From an uncultured Faecalibacterium sp. (GTDB lineage Bacteria > Bacillota > Clostridia > Oscillospirales > Ruminococcaceae): a DNA stretch of 18,825 nucleotides. Positions 1 through 7,263 of the stretch are shown here, one piece after another; position 1 is the stretch's first letter; every line of letters begins with the position of its first letter. Under the pieces are notes generated by a model. That model saw nothing but the letters and a program-made list of their open reading frames with translations. It was not told the origin of the DNA and ran no database searches. The DNA lies in the NCBI GenBank assembly GCA_900765105.1, contig CAAFQM010000161.1:1-18825 (forward strand), read 5' to 3'. The position numbers and the translations under genes were made by a program.

Positions 1-90
1 ACTTCCCCGGTGCTTGATATTCAGCCTTTATTTGTTGTCAGCAGCCCCCGTTTCGTGGTCTGCGTGTAGTTCCTTGTAAACTGACCTAAA

Positions 91-120
91 TTGTATACTA
101 TATATAATTTTTTATATAAT
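91..120 (+). promoter_or_regulatory. Probable sigma-A promoter of the gene cluster
   Basis: A perfect TATAAT lies at 115-120 in a very AT-rich stretch. A weak -35 candidate, TTGTAT at 91-96, sits 18 bases upstream. The predicted start of transcription is near 127, giving a leader of about 135 bases before the first gene at 264. The -35 candidate overlaps a GTATAC half-site and the start point falls inside a second GTATAC palindrome, so the promoter is probably repressed by a DNA-binding protein when substrate is absent. No other promoter of comparable quality was seen in the window, so this may drive most of the cluster. The -10 is convincing; the -35 is weak. Confidence 0.55.
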
Positions 121-124
121 GAAG

Positions 125-139
125 TGTATACGGTATACA
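125..139. promoter_or_regulatory. Operator-like palindrome TGTATAC-G-GTATACA
   Basis: This is a perfect 7-1-7 palindrome centred on base 132, just downstream of the TATAAT at 115-120. The upstream sequence TTGTATAC at 91-98 is an exact inverted match to GTATACAA at 133-140. Sites built on TTGTATACAA-like cores are typical of GntR-family (FadR/FCD) repressors of carboxylate catabolism, so a GntR-type regulator is the best guess. No regulator gene lies in the window. Confidence 0.6.
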
Positions 140-263
140 AGGGAAAATACGTTATTTTCTCTTGGGGATAATGGGAGATCAATCTATGTTTTCTAAAAAG
201 AAAAAATGAATCTACTTTTGCGGGAAGCTGTCCTCCCTGAATCGCATAGAAAGGAGACGTGGT

Positions 264-746
264 ATGGAAACAATCGTATTGACCATTAACGGCGAAGATG
301 TTGCCGTGGCGGTGGAGCCGAAATGGACGCTGCTGCACGTGCTGCGTCGTGTTCTGCGCCTGACCGGCGCAAAAGAGGGCTGTGATTCTGGTGACTGCGG
401 TGCCTGTAAGGTGATCGTTGATGGCGAGGCTGTGAACTCCTGCCGTGTTTTGGCGACTGCTGTTGCAGGCAAGCATATCGAGACCATTGAGGGCCTGTGC
501 GACGGTGCTGCGCTGCACCCTATTCAGCAGGCATTTATTAACTGCGGCGCGGTACAATGCGGATTTTGTACACCTGGGATGATTATGAGCGCCAAGGCGT
601 TGTTGGATAAGAGTTCCGATCCCACAGAGTTGGAAATTCGTCAGGCCATCGGCAATAATATCTGCCGGTGCACCGGATACTATAAAATCGTGGAAGCAAT
701 ACAGACCGCCGCACGGATGATGAGGCACGAAGAACATGAAGCCTGA
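264..746 (+). CDS. Molybdenum hydroxylase small subunit, 2x[2Fe-2S] (XdhC/CoxS type)
   Basis: This 160-residue protein is the iron-sulfur subunit of a xanthine dehydrogenase/CO dehydrogenase-type molybdenum hydroxylase. It passes electrons from the Mo site of the next gene's product to an acceptor. The plant-type ferredoxin cluster is ligated by Cys40, Cys45, Cys48 and Cys60. The second cluster is in the helical domain, with Cys99, Cys102, Cys134 and Cys136 (QCGFCTPG and CRCTGY motifs). All eight ligands are present and the length is normal for the family. AAGGAG at 251-256 supports the ATG at 264. It overlaps the large-subunit gene by 11 bases, implying coupled translation. The cytoplasm is the likely location, as no signal is seen. 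The substrate cannot be read from this subunit. Confidence 0.95.
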   Translation: METIVLTINGEDVAVAVEPKWTLLHVLRRVLRLTGAKEGCDSGDCGACKVIVDGEAVNSCRVLATAVAGKHIETIEGLCDGAALHPIQQAFINCGAVQCGFCTPGMIMSAKALLDKSSDPTELEIRQAIGNNICRCTGYYKIVEAIQTAARMMRHEEHEA

Positions 747-3159
747 ATCTATGATCGGAAAAAGCATCCCGGTGCATGACGCCGCCCTGAAGGTCACCGG
801 CCAATTGCAGTTTGTGGACGATATGGAGTTGCCCCGTATGCTGCACGCGAAGGTGCTGTTCAGCCCTGTGGCCCATGCCCGCATCACAGCCATTGATACT
901 TCGGAGGCAGAGGCGCTGCCGGGCGTACATGCGGTGGCCTGTTATAAGAACACGCCCCGGCGGCGGTTCAACAGTACCACGCGCTTTTACCTGCAGGCAC
1001 CGGCTCCTATTGAGACGGAGCGGGTATTTGATGACACAGTGCGTTTTATCGGCGACCGGGTAGCGGCTGTGGCGGCGGATACGCCGGAGATCGCTCAGCA
1101 GGCCATTGACCTGATCCGAGTGGAATATGAGCCGCTGCCGGTTTACGTGGATCCGGAACAGGCCATGAAGGAGGACGCCTATCCTCTCCATGGCACCAGC
1201 AATATCGCCTGTAGGGTGGAGAAAAACGCGGGAGATGTGGACAAGGGCTTTCAGGAGGCTGACCGCATTTTCGAGGATCGCTATACCACGCCTGCCATTC
1301 ATCACTGTGCCATCGAGCCCCATACCGCCATTGCAAGTATGGATGCCCGCGGCAAGCTGACGCTGATAGCACCTTTTCAGAACACCTTTGGTGAGCGGAT
1401 CGTTCTTTCCCGCATCTTTGGAATGCCCCTCAGCCGCATCCGTGTGATCAGCCCCACCATCGGCGGAGCCTTTGGCGGCAAGATGGAGGCCTGTATTGAA
1501 CTGATCCCTGCGGCGCTGACAATGCTGTGCCATCGCCCGGTAAAGCTGACCATGACCCGCCGGGAGTGCATGGTGGCCACCCGCGTTCGTCACGCATCCG
1601 TTACCTATATTAGAACCGGCGTGAAAAACGACGGCACCATCACGGCACAGGATATCCGTGTCATCACCAACACCGGTGCCTATGCCTCCAGTGCAGGCAA
1701 CGTGATCGGTGCCATGAGCGCCAAGGTCTTCAAGGCCTATAAGATCCCCAACATGCGCTTCATCGGCACTCCTGTTTATACCAACACACCGGTGGCTGGT
1801 GCTATGCGGGGCTACGGTTCCCCCCAGGTCTACTTCGCTATGGAGTGTCAGCTTCAGCGTATCGCCAGAGAGATGGGACTGGATTATACTAAGTTGCAGC
1901 TGCGCAACCTTGTTGATCCCGAAGACAGCGACCTGTGCGTGGGCCACCCCATCGGCAATCCCAGACCCAAGGATTGTCTGGCTAGAGTGCTGGAGCTGCA
2001 GAAAAACTGGGAGTCCATGTCGGAGGAGAACGGTAGATACCGCATCGGTGTGGGCTGGGCGTTGGGCGTTCACGGCAGCGGTGCTTTTGGTTCTCAAATT
2101 GACCAGAACTGCATGGTCATCAAGATGAACGACGATGGCTCCTGCATTCTGCATACAGGTACCCATGATATGGGCAACGGATCACTGATTACTCAGATGC
2201 AGGTGGTGTCCGAGGAATTGGGCATCCCGCTAGAGCAGATCGACTGTCTGGCCTCTGATACCGATGTGTGCGGCTGGAATCTGGGTGACTTTTCCAGCCG
2301 CGGCGTGTATGTAAGCTGCGGCGCGGTAAAGAAAGCGGCGGAGGATGTGGCCCGCCAGTTGCGGCATGAAGCGGCGGCTCTTTTGGGCGAGCCGGAAGAA
2401 AGTATTACGCTACAGCAGGGCTGTGCCGTTGACACGTCCGGCAAGCGGGTTCCTCTTGCGGAGGTGGTCAACCACGCACAGAGCGTATCCAAGAACGAGA
2501 TCTTCGGCGTGGCGACCCACTCTTCCTACCATGTACCCGGCTCTTACGGCGTGCATATGGCCCGCGTCCGGGTGGATACCCAGACCGGCGCGGTGGCGGT
2601 CACAGATTATATTGCCGTTCATGATGTGGGTAAGGTAATGAACCGCATGGGGATCGAGGGACAGTTGGAGGGTGGCATTCAGATGGGCATGGGCTATGCC
2701 CTGTCTGAGGCGCTGGAGTTCAACGCCAGCGGTCATCTTAAACGTAGTAGCCTGCACAGCTACCATGTGGCCTCGTCTCTGGAGATGCCCCAGCTGCAAA
2801 CGGATTTCATCGAAAAGGGTGAGCCTACCGGCCCATACGGAGCCAAGAGCATCGCGGAGTGCGCCGTGGTTCCCAGTGCACCGGCTATTATCAACGCTAT
2901 CTCCAATGCGCTGGGGAAGGATCTGCACAATCTACCCTATCGGCCCCAGCCGGAAGCGGAGGGGATTTTCCGCCTTAATGCCGGAGAAAGTTGCGTTTAC
3001 TGTGGGTTATGCGTCCGAAAATGCCCCTATAATGCCATCACGGTGGATTGCAAAAAGAAGCTGTGGCGCGTGCGGGACGATCTGTGCATGGAATGTGGTG
3101 CCTGTGCGATGGACTGCCCCAAGCACTGCCTGACATTGGATCAGCCTATCAGCGAATAG
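736..3159 (+). CDS. Molybdenum hydroxylase large subunit fused to a C-terminal 2x[4Fe-4S] ferredoxin domain
   Basis: This 807-residue protein is the molybdopterin-binding catalytic subunit of the xanthine dehydrogenase/aldehyde oxidase family, which hydroxylates a carbon next to nitrogen in a heteroaromatic ring, or an aldehyde, using water. The cofactor motif GGAFGGK is at 243-249, an MRGYGSPQ motif (the family's AFRGFGGPQ) follows, and the expected catalytic glutamate is Glu708 in GPYGAKSIAE. After the normal end of the family the chain continues into two ferredoxin motifs: Cys753, 756, 759, 763 and Cys784, 787, 790, 794, each with the CP ending. No FAD (CoxM/XdhB) subunit gene is adjacent, so the ferredoxin tail may replace it as the electron exit. 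The ATG at 736 overlaps the small-subunit gene; ATG 751 is an alternative. Substrate unknown; a purine or N-heterocyclic carboxylate is plausible. Confidence 0.93.
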   Translation: MKPESMIGKSIPVHDAALKVTGQLQFVDDMELPRMLHAKVLFSPVAHARITAIDTSEAEALPGVHAVACYKNTPRRRFNSTTRFYLQAPAPIETERVFDDTVRFIGDRVAAVAADTPEIAQQAIDLIRVEYEPLPVYVDPEQAMKEDAYPLHGTSNIACRVEKNAGDVDKGFQEADRIFEDRYTTPAIHHCAIEPHTAIASMDARGKLTLIAPFQNTFGERIVLSRIFGMPLSRIRVISPTIGGAFGGKMEACIELIPAALTMLCHRPVKLTMTRRECMVATRVRHASVTYIRTGVKNDGTITAQDIRVITNTGAYASSAGNVIGAMSAKVFKAYKIPNMRFIGTPVYTNTPVAGAMRGYGSPQVYFAMECQLQRIAREMGLDYTKLQLRNLVDPEDSDLCVGHPIGNPRPKDCLARVLELQKNWESMSEENGRYRIGVGWALGVHGSGAFGSQIDQNCMVIKMNDDGSCILHTGTHDMGNGSLITQMQVVSEELGIPLEQIDCLASDTDVCGWNLGDFSSRGVYVSCGAVKKAAEDVARQLRHEAAALLGEPEESITLQQGCAVDTSGKRVPLAEVVNHAQSVSKNEIFGVATHSSYHVPGSYGVHMARVRVDTQTGAVAVTDYIAVHDVGKVMNRMGIEGQLEGGIQMGMGYALSEALEFNASGHLKRSSLHSYHVASSLEMPQLQTDFIEKGEPTGPYGAKSIAECAVVPSAPAIINAISNALGKDLHNLPYRPQPEAEGIFRLNAGESCVYCGLCVRKCPYNAITVDCKKKLWRVRDDLCMECGACAMDCPKHCLTLDQPISE

Positions 3160-3201
3160 TGTTATCGATAAAGAGGCATCCGTAAAAAGGAATAATATTT
3201 T

Positions 3202-3208
3202 AAGGAGG
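3202..3208 (+). promoter_or_regulatory. Strong ribosome binding site AAGGAGG of the UbiD gene
   Basis: A consensus AAGGAGG lies nine bases before the ATG at 3218, in the 58-base gap after the Mo hydroxylase. It fixes the start of the decarboxylase and suggests high translation of that gene. Confidence 0.8.
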
Positions 3209-3217
3209 ATTTTTCGT

Positions 3218-4612
3218 ATGCCGTACAATGATTTGAGAGAATTCCTGGAGGAGTTGAAGGCCCGCAATGACCTGATGGTGATCGACCGTAAAGTGAGCAC
3301 GAAGCACGAGATCGCCGCATTTTCCCGCAAGAGCTCTGATCTGGGCGGCCCCGCCCTGCTGTTTACCAATGTTGAGGGTTACGATATGCCTGTGCTGGCC
3401 AGCCTTTACGGCAGCCGTGAGCGTGTGCAGTTAGCCCTTGACCTGGGCCATGATACCCAAAGCACCATCAAAGAGTATGTGGCTCATGAGAACAAGTTCA
3501 TTGAGCCGGAGATGGTAGAGGATAAGGACACCCCCGTACACGAAGTTGTCATCACGGGTGACGATATCGATCTGAACAAGCTGCCCATCCTGACCAACTT
3601 TGCCAAGGATTTGGGTCCCTACATCACGGCTGGCGTTCAAATCGCCAAGGATCCGGTTACCGGCAAGCGCAACTCCTCCATGCACCGTATGCTGCTGCTG
3701 GATAAGAACCATATGACCTGCTTCGCCCCCAAGGGCAGGAATCTGGGCACCATTATCGAGCGCAATGAGGATAACGGCAACGGCACCGAAATCGCTACCG
3801 TTATCGGCGGCGATCCTGTTATCGCCATTGCCTCCCAGTGCCGCCCCGCTCTGGGTACCGATGAGATGGGTATGGCTGGCGGTTTGCGCGGCGAGGCTGT
3901 GAAGATGGTCAAGTGCAAGACGATTGATGTTGAGGTTCCCGCTACCGCTGAAATCGTTATCGAAGGCCGCACCATCCCCGGTATTCGTGAGGACGATGGC
4001 CCCTTCGGCGAATATCCCGGCACCTACAGTGAGATCCGCAAGGCGCCCGTGGTGGAGATCACCGCCATCACCATGCGTCACGACGCGATCTTCCAGAACG
4101 CCCTGACCGGTATGCCCATGACCGAGAATCATTGGCTGATGGATCTGGCTGCCACCGCTATCGCCTATCGTGAGGCCTACAAGATCTGCCCCGATATCAA
4201 GGATATCTGCATGACCCACGGCGGTACCAGCCGTCATCATCTGGTCATCTCCATCAAGAAGCGTCATCCCTATGAGCCCCGTAACATCATTGCCGCGCTG
4301 CTGGCCGCCAACATTGGCATCAAGCTGTGCGTAGTGGTGGATGAGGACATTGATGTCCACGATATGATGCAGGTGGAATGGGCTATCAACACCCGTATGC
4401 AGCCTGAGAAGGATGTTATGATCCTGCCTACTATGTACAGCCCCACTCTGGATCCCTCTGCTCCTTATCCCAGAGCTTCTTCCAAGATGGGCATCGACGC
4501 CACGGCTCCTCTGGACAAGAAGGAGGACTTCCAGCGCGTGTTTACCCCCGGTCAGGACGCTCCCTATATTGAGGAGATGATCCGTGACTTCATGAAGAAC
4601 CGCGAGAAGTAA
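3218..4612 (+). CDS. UbiD-family prenylated-FMN-dependent (de)carboxylase
   Basis: This 464-residue protein is a UbiD-family enzyme, which reversibly decarboxylates aromatic, heteroaromatic or conjugated acids with prenylated FMN. The NSSMHR motif gives Asn152 (metal) and Arg157 (catalytic). Glu216 in DEMGMAGGLRG fits the second metal ligand. The acidic pair falls in DDGPFGE, with Asp260 where Fdc1-type enzymes carry Glu and Glu265 as the second acid. At the position of the usual GRHxG histidine the sequence reads GRNLG (Asn175). The family assignment is secure; the residue mapping is by eye against remembered Fdc1 motifs. UbiX at 6286 and an LpdD-like gene at 6847 would supply and load the cofactor, as in the lactobacillal gallate decarboxylase lpdBCD set. 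The preceding Mo hydroxylase suggests a hydroxylated ring acid as substrate, but this is inferred. Confidence 0.95.
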   Translation: MPYNDLREFLEELKARNDLMVIDRKVSTKHEIAAFSRKSSDLGGPALLFTNVEGYDMPVLASLYGSRERVQLALDLGHDTQSTIKEYVAHENKFIEPEMVEDKDTPVHEVVITGDDIDLNKLPILTNFAKDLGPYITAGVQIAKDPVTGKRNSSMHRMLLLDKNHMTCFAPKGRNLGTIIERNEDNGNGTEIATVIGGDPVIAIASQCRPALGTDEMGMAGGLRGEAVKMVKCKTIDVEVPATAEIVIEGRTIPGIREDDGPFGEYPGTYSEIRKAPVVEITAITMRHDAIFQNALTGMPMTENHWLMDLAATAIAYREAYKICPDIKDICMTHGGTSRHHLVISIKKRHPYEPRNIIAALLAANIGIKLCVVVDEDIDVHDMMQVEWAINTRMQPEKDVMILPTMYSPTLDPSAPYPRASSKMGIDATAPLDKKEDFQRVFTPGQDAPYIEEMIRDFMKNREK

Positions 4613-4659
4613 TTTCTTACCGGTAGAACATTTTTTACTAGCGGAAACGAGGTACTGCT

Positions 4660-5433
4660 ATGTCAGACAGGACACGAGAATTTGCCACCGTGCTGGAGCA
4701 CACCCGGCTGGCGGACACCTATTACCGCTTGCGCTTGGCCGCTCCGGTCATTGCGAAGCGCTGCCACCCCGGACAATTCGTCTTTATTCGAGTAGGAGAG
4801 GGGGCACAGCCGCTTTTGCGTCGCCCCATCAGCATTTGTGATGCTGATCCCCAAAACGGCGAGGTGGTGCTGTTGTACCGCACTGTGGGGCACGGCACGG
4901 AGCTGCTGGCTCGAGTTTCCTGCGGCAGCCAGCTGGATCTGATGGGTCCCATCGGTACACCGTTTCCGGAAGATTGCACACAGGTCGTTCTTATTGCGGG
5001 CGGCATGGGTGCGGCGCCGCTGCACCTGCTGGCGCGGCGGCTCCATCAGGCCGATGCCCCTGTGACCATGTATTACGGGGCAAAGACCGAAGAACAGCTA
5101 TTTCTCAGTCATTCGCTTTCCTCTTTCTCTTCTTTGCAGACGGCTGCGGAGCAGGACGGGGCTACCGTCCTCTCCCTTCTGCCTGCGCAGTTGCCGCCGC
5201 AGACGACAGTGTATGCCTGTGGCCCTGTGGCGATGCTTCGCCGGGTGCAGCAGTGGGCTGAGCAATGCGGCGCCAAGGGCTTTGTCTCGCTGGAAGAGCG
5301 TTTGGCCTGCGGGATCGGCGCCTGCTCCGGCTGCGCATTCCCCATGCACGGCCCCAACGGAAAGACGATGTATAAAAAAGTGTGTGTCGATGGCCCGGTA
5401 TTTCCTATGGAGGAGGTAGTGTTTGATGCATGA
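4660..5433 (+). CDS. PyrK-like FAD/[2Fe-2S] electron-transfer subunit (intact copy)
   Basis: This 257-residue protein belongs to the dihydroorotate dehydrogenase electron-transfer subunit family (PyrK, ferredoxin-NADP reductase fold). It carries electrons between NAD(H) and a PyrD-type FMN subunit. The FAD-binding RRPISI motif is at 54-59, the NAD-binding GGMGAAP loop at 114-120, and the [2Fe-2S] ligands are Cys217, Cys222, Cys225 and Cys242 (ACGIGACSGC, then VCVDGPVF). The length matches PyrK. It overlaps the PyrD-like gene that follows, so the two very likely form one complex. It sits between UbiD and UbiX rather than with pyrimidine biosynthesis genes, so I read it as a catabolic paralogue and not the housekeeping PyrK. 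A second, frame-broken copy lies at 16987. Confidence 0.9.
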   Translation: MSDRTREFATVLEHTRLADTYYRLRLAAPVIAKRCHPGQFVFIRVGEGAQPLLRRPISICDADPQNGEVVLLYRTVGHGTELLARVSCGSQLDLMGPIGTPFPEDCTQVVLIAGGMGAAPLHLLARRLHQADAPVTMYYGAKTEEQLFLSHSLSSFSSLQTAAEQDGATVLSLLPAQLPPQTTVYACGPVAMLRRVQQWAEQCGAKGFVSLEERLACGIGACSGCAFPMHGPNGKTMYKKVCVDGPVFPMEEVVFDA

Positions 5434-6262
5434 AGTCCTGGTTGGCGGCGTCACGCTGCAAAATCCTATTCTGAATGCCGCCGGTACAATGGGGTTCGGT
5501 TCCTCCTACGCTGACTATATCGATTTGAACCGGCTGGGTGGCTTGGTCACCCGTACTATGACGGCAGCGCCCCGTCCTGGTGCGTCCAATCCCCGCTTAT
5601 GGGAAACGGTCGCTGGCTTATTGAATCACGTGGGACTACAGAACCCGGGCTATGAAAAATTCGCGCAGATATTCTACCGCAGTTTGGAGAAGCTGCATGT
5701 TCCTGTGGTCGCCAGTATCACCGGCACACCGGATGAGATCCGGCAGATGACAGGGCGGCTGTGCGAATTGGAACGGGTCAAGGCGATCGAGGTAAACCTC
5801 TACTGCACCTATGAGCAGTATCGCACCATGGGCTATGCTGCTTATCTGGAGAGCTGCTGCCGACAGGTGGAGGCGGCTGCTCAGGCAGGCGACCGGCCCG
5901 TGTGGGTCAAGCTGCTGCCGCTGGCCGGTGATATAGTGGAAACTGTAAGGGCTGCCGCTGCCGCCGGCGCAAAGTGCGCCGTGTGTGCCAATACCTATTG
6001 GGCTATGGCACTGGATGAGACCGGACATTCCCGTCTCGGCTCTCAGGTGGGAGGTTTGTCCGGCCCGGCTATCAAGCCGCTGTCCGTGTTCCAGACATGG
6101 CGGTTGGCACAGGAGACAGAGCTGGACATCGTAGGCTGCGGCGGCGTTATGACAGCGGATGATGTAAAGGAGTATCTGGTGGCCGGTGCCAAGGCTGTTT
6201 GTGTCGGCACGGCTAATTTCAATGAACCATCGTCTGTGGAACATATCTTGAATGCCCTGTGA
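5426..6262 (+). CDS. PyrD-like FMN oxidoreductase with an altered active-site loop
   Basis: This 278-residue protein is a class 1 dihydroorotate dehydrogenase-like TIM-barrel flavoprotein, probably acting with the overlapping PyrK-like subunit. Family landmarks include NPILNAAGTMGFG near the N-terminus, VNLYC, a WVKLLP lysine segment, ANTYWAMALD, GGLSGPAIKP and GCGGV near the C-terminal phosphate-binding end. The catalytic loop usually reads NLSCPN. Here it reads NLYCTY: the Asn and the catalytic Cys are kept, but Ser, Pro and the second, orotate-binding Asn are lost. The protein is also about 30 residues shorter than usual for class 1B. The ATG at 5426 follows AGGAGGT at 5411-5417; a TTG at 5423 is in frame but less likely. 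A different cyclic substrate than dihydroorotate is likely, with reduction of a ring C=C one possibility. Confidence 0.85.
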   Translation: MHEVLVGGVTLQNPILNAAGTMGFGSSYADYIDLNRLGGLVTRTMTAAPRPGASNPRLWETVAGLLNHVGLQNPGYEKFAQIFYRSLEKLHVPVVASITGTPDEIRQMTGRLCELERVKAIEVNLYCTYEQYRTMGYAAYLESCCRQVEAAAQAGDRPVWVKLLPLAGDIVETVRAAAAAGAKCAVCANTYWAMALDETGHSRLGSQVGGLSGPAIKPLSVFQTWRLAQETELDIVGCGGVMTADDVKEYLVAGAKAVCVGTANFNEPSSVEHILNAL

Positions 6263-6285
6263 CCGGGTAAAGGAGGTACGGCATT

Positions 6286-6843
6286 ATGACAGTGACAATA
6301 GGTATCAGCGGCGCCACTGGTTGCATCTATGGCATCCGGCTGCTGGAAATGCTGCGCCAGCGGAATGTTCCGACTAATCTGGTCATCAGCGACTGGGGAA
6401 AGAAAACCATCGCCTATGAAACAAATTACACAGTGGAGCAGGTGGAGACACTGGCCGGGCGCGTGTTTGACTGTGACGATCTGGCAGCTCAGATCTCCAG
6501 CGGTTCCCACTGTGCCGACGCCATGGTGATCGCTCCGTGCAGCATGAAGACGCTGTCCGGTATTGCCAACGGCTATGGCGACAATCTGCTGGTACGGGCA
6601 GCGGACGTTACGCTGAAGGAACGGCGCAGGCTGATCCTCCTGGCTCGTGAGACACCGCTGAACTTGAGCCATATCGAGAATATGCGTACCGTTACGCTGA
6701 TGGGCGGTATTATCGCACCGCCGGTTTCCGCCTTCTACAGTCGGCCTAAGGATCTGGACGATGTGATCGACCAGACGACAGGCCGTCTGCTGGATTTGCT
6801 GGGCATTGACGATAACGGTGTACTGCGTCGGTGGGAGGGATAA
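6286..6843 (+). CDS. ubiX: UbiX-type flavin prenyltransferase
   Basis: This 185-residue protein makes prenylated FMN from FMN and dimethylallyl phosphate, the cofactor UbiD enzymes need. The match is strong throughout: GISGATG at the N-terminus, then APCSMKTLSGIANGYGDNLL, the DVTLKERR segment, LLARETPLNLSHIENM and GGIIAPPVSAFY with a C-terminal RP motif. The length is normal (185-200). AGGAGG at 6271-6276 fixes the ATG at 6286. It is 23 bases after the PyrD-like gene and is followed three bases later by the LpdD-like gene, so all belong to one transcript. Its presence shows that the UbiD in this cluster has a dedicated cofactor supply. Confidence 0.97.
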   Translation: MTVTIGISGATGCIYGIRLLEMLRQRNVPTNLVISDWGKKTIAYETNYTVEQVETLAGRVFDCDDLAAQISSGSHCADAMVIAPCSMKTLSGIANGYGDNLLVRAADVTLKERRRLILLARETPLNLSHIENMRTVTLMGGIIAPPVSAFYSRPKDLDDVIDQTTGRLLDLLGIDDNGVLRRWEG

Positions 6844-6846
6844 ACC

Positions 6847-7230
6847 TTGCGAACCGTGATCAAGTGTCTGAGCGCGGGGCGTGTGTCCATCACCTATACG
6901 CTGTTCCTGTTGGGCAGCGATGTGGTGGCGATCGTCTCCGGCGGAGCTGCCCATGTGGGCAGTGTGGTGCTGGCTTATCCTAGACCCAGTTTGGCCGACA
7001 GGCAGGCTACCAGCGCTACCTCCAGCGTACTGAATGTGGCGGGCCATAAAGACGAATTTCTTTTGCGTGATCTGGCCGAGCATACAGCCGCCCAGACCAA
7101 CCGGAATGTTACCTGTCTCGGTGGTGTCCATTACGACGGACTGACAAAGGAGGAGCTGGCGCAGGTTCGCGGTCTGGAGATACAGGCGCGCGAGCAGTGC
7201 GGAAGTTGGCTGGCGGAATTGCTGGCCTGA
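6847..7230 (+). CDS. lpdD: LpdD-like prenylated-flavin chaperone
   Basis: This 127-residue protein resembles LpdD, the small third gene of the Lactobacillus gallate decarboxylase set lpdBCD, regarded as a chaperone for prenylated FMN handling. Features shared with LpdD as I recall it are a GG-x3-H-G segment (SGGAAHVG), an HKDEF segment after a short variable region, and GGVHYDGLTKEEL near the C-terminus. The start is a TTG at 6847, three bases after the UbiX stop, with GGGAGG in the preceding bases at the right distance; no in-frame ATG would keep the conserved N-terminal part. No signal peptide or membrane segment is evident. Its place directly after UbiX fits delivery of the cofactor to the UbiD at 3218. 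Family match is by eye. Confidence 0.75.
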   Translation: MRTVIKCLSAGRVSITYTLFLLGSDVVAIVSGGAAHVGSVVLAYPRPSLADRQATSATSSVLNVAGHKDEFLLRDLAEHTAAQTNRNVTCLGGVHYDGLTKEELAQVRGLEIQAREQCGSWLAELLA

Positions 7231-7263
7231 CAACAGAATTATTTAGAGAGGATGTGACGGTGC

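Noticed and set aside
1..90. Possible end of an upstream gene or antisense gene in the first 90 bases
   Set aside because: No frame with a recognisable product, ribosome site or conserved motif. Long minus-strand open frames here and elsewhere lie opposite well-supported genes and look like composition shadows.
186..209. Tiny leader frame (MFSKKKK) with GGGAGA upstream between promoter and first gene
   Set aside because: Seven codons, no attenuator structure seen, and the AT-rich leader makes such frames likely by chance.
583..2166. Long minus-strand open frame opposite the Mo hydroxylase
   Set aside because: Its translation shows no family motif, and the + strand frame has complete Mo-hydroxylase motifs throughout.
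4660..6262. Housekeeping pyrimidine biosynthesis pyrK/pyrD
   Set aside because: No pyrB, pyrC, pyrF or pyrE nearby, the genes are embedded between UbiD and UbiX, and the PyrD active-site loop is altered.
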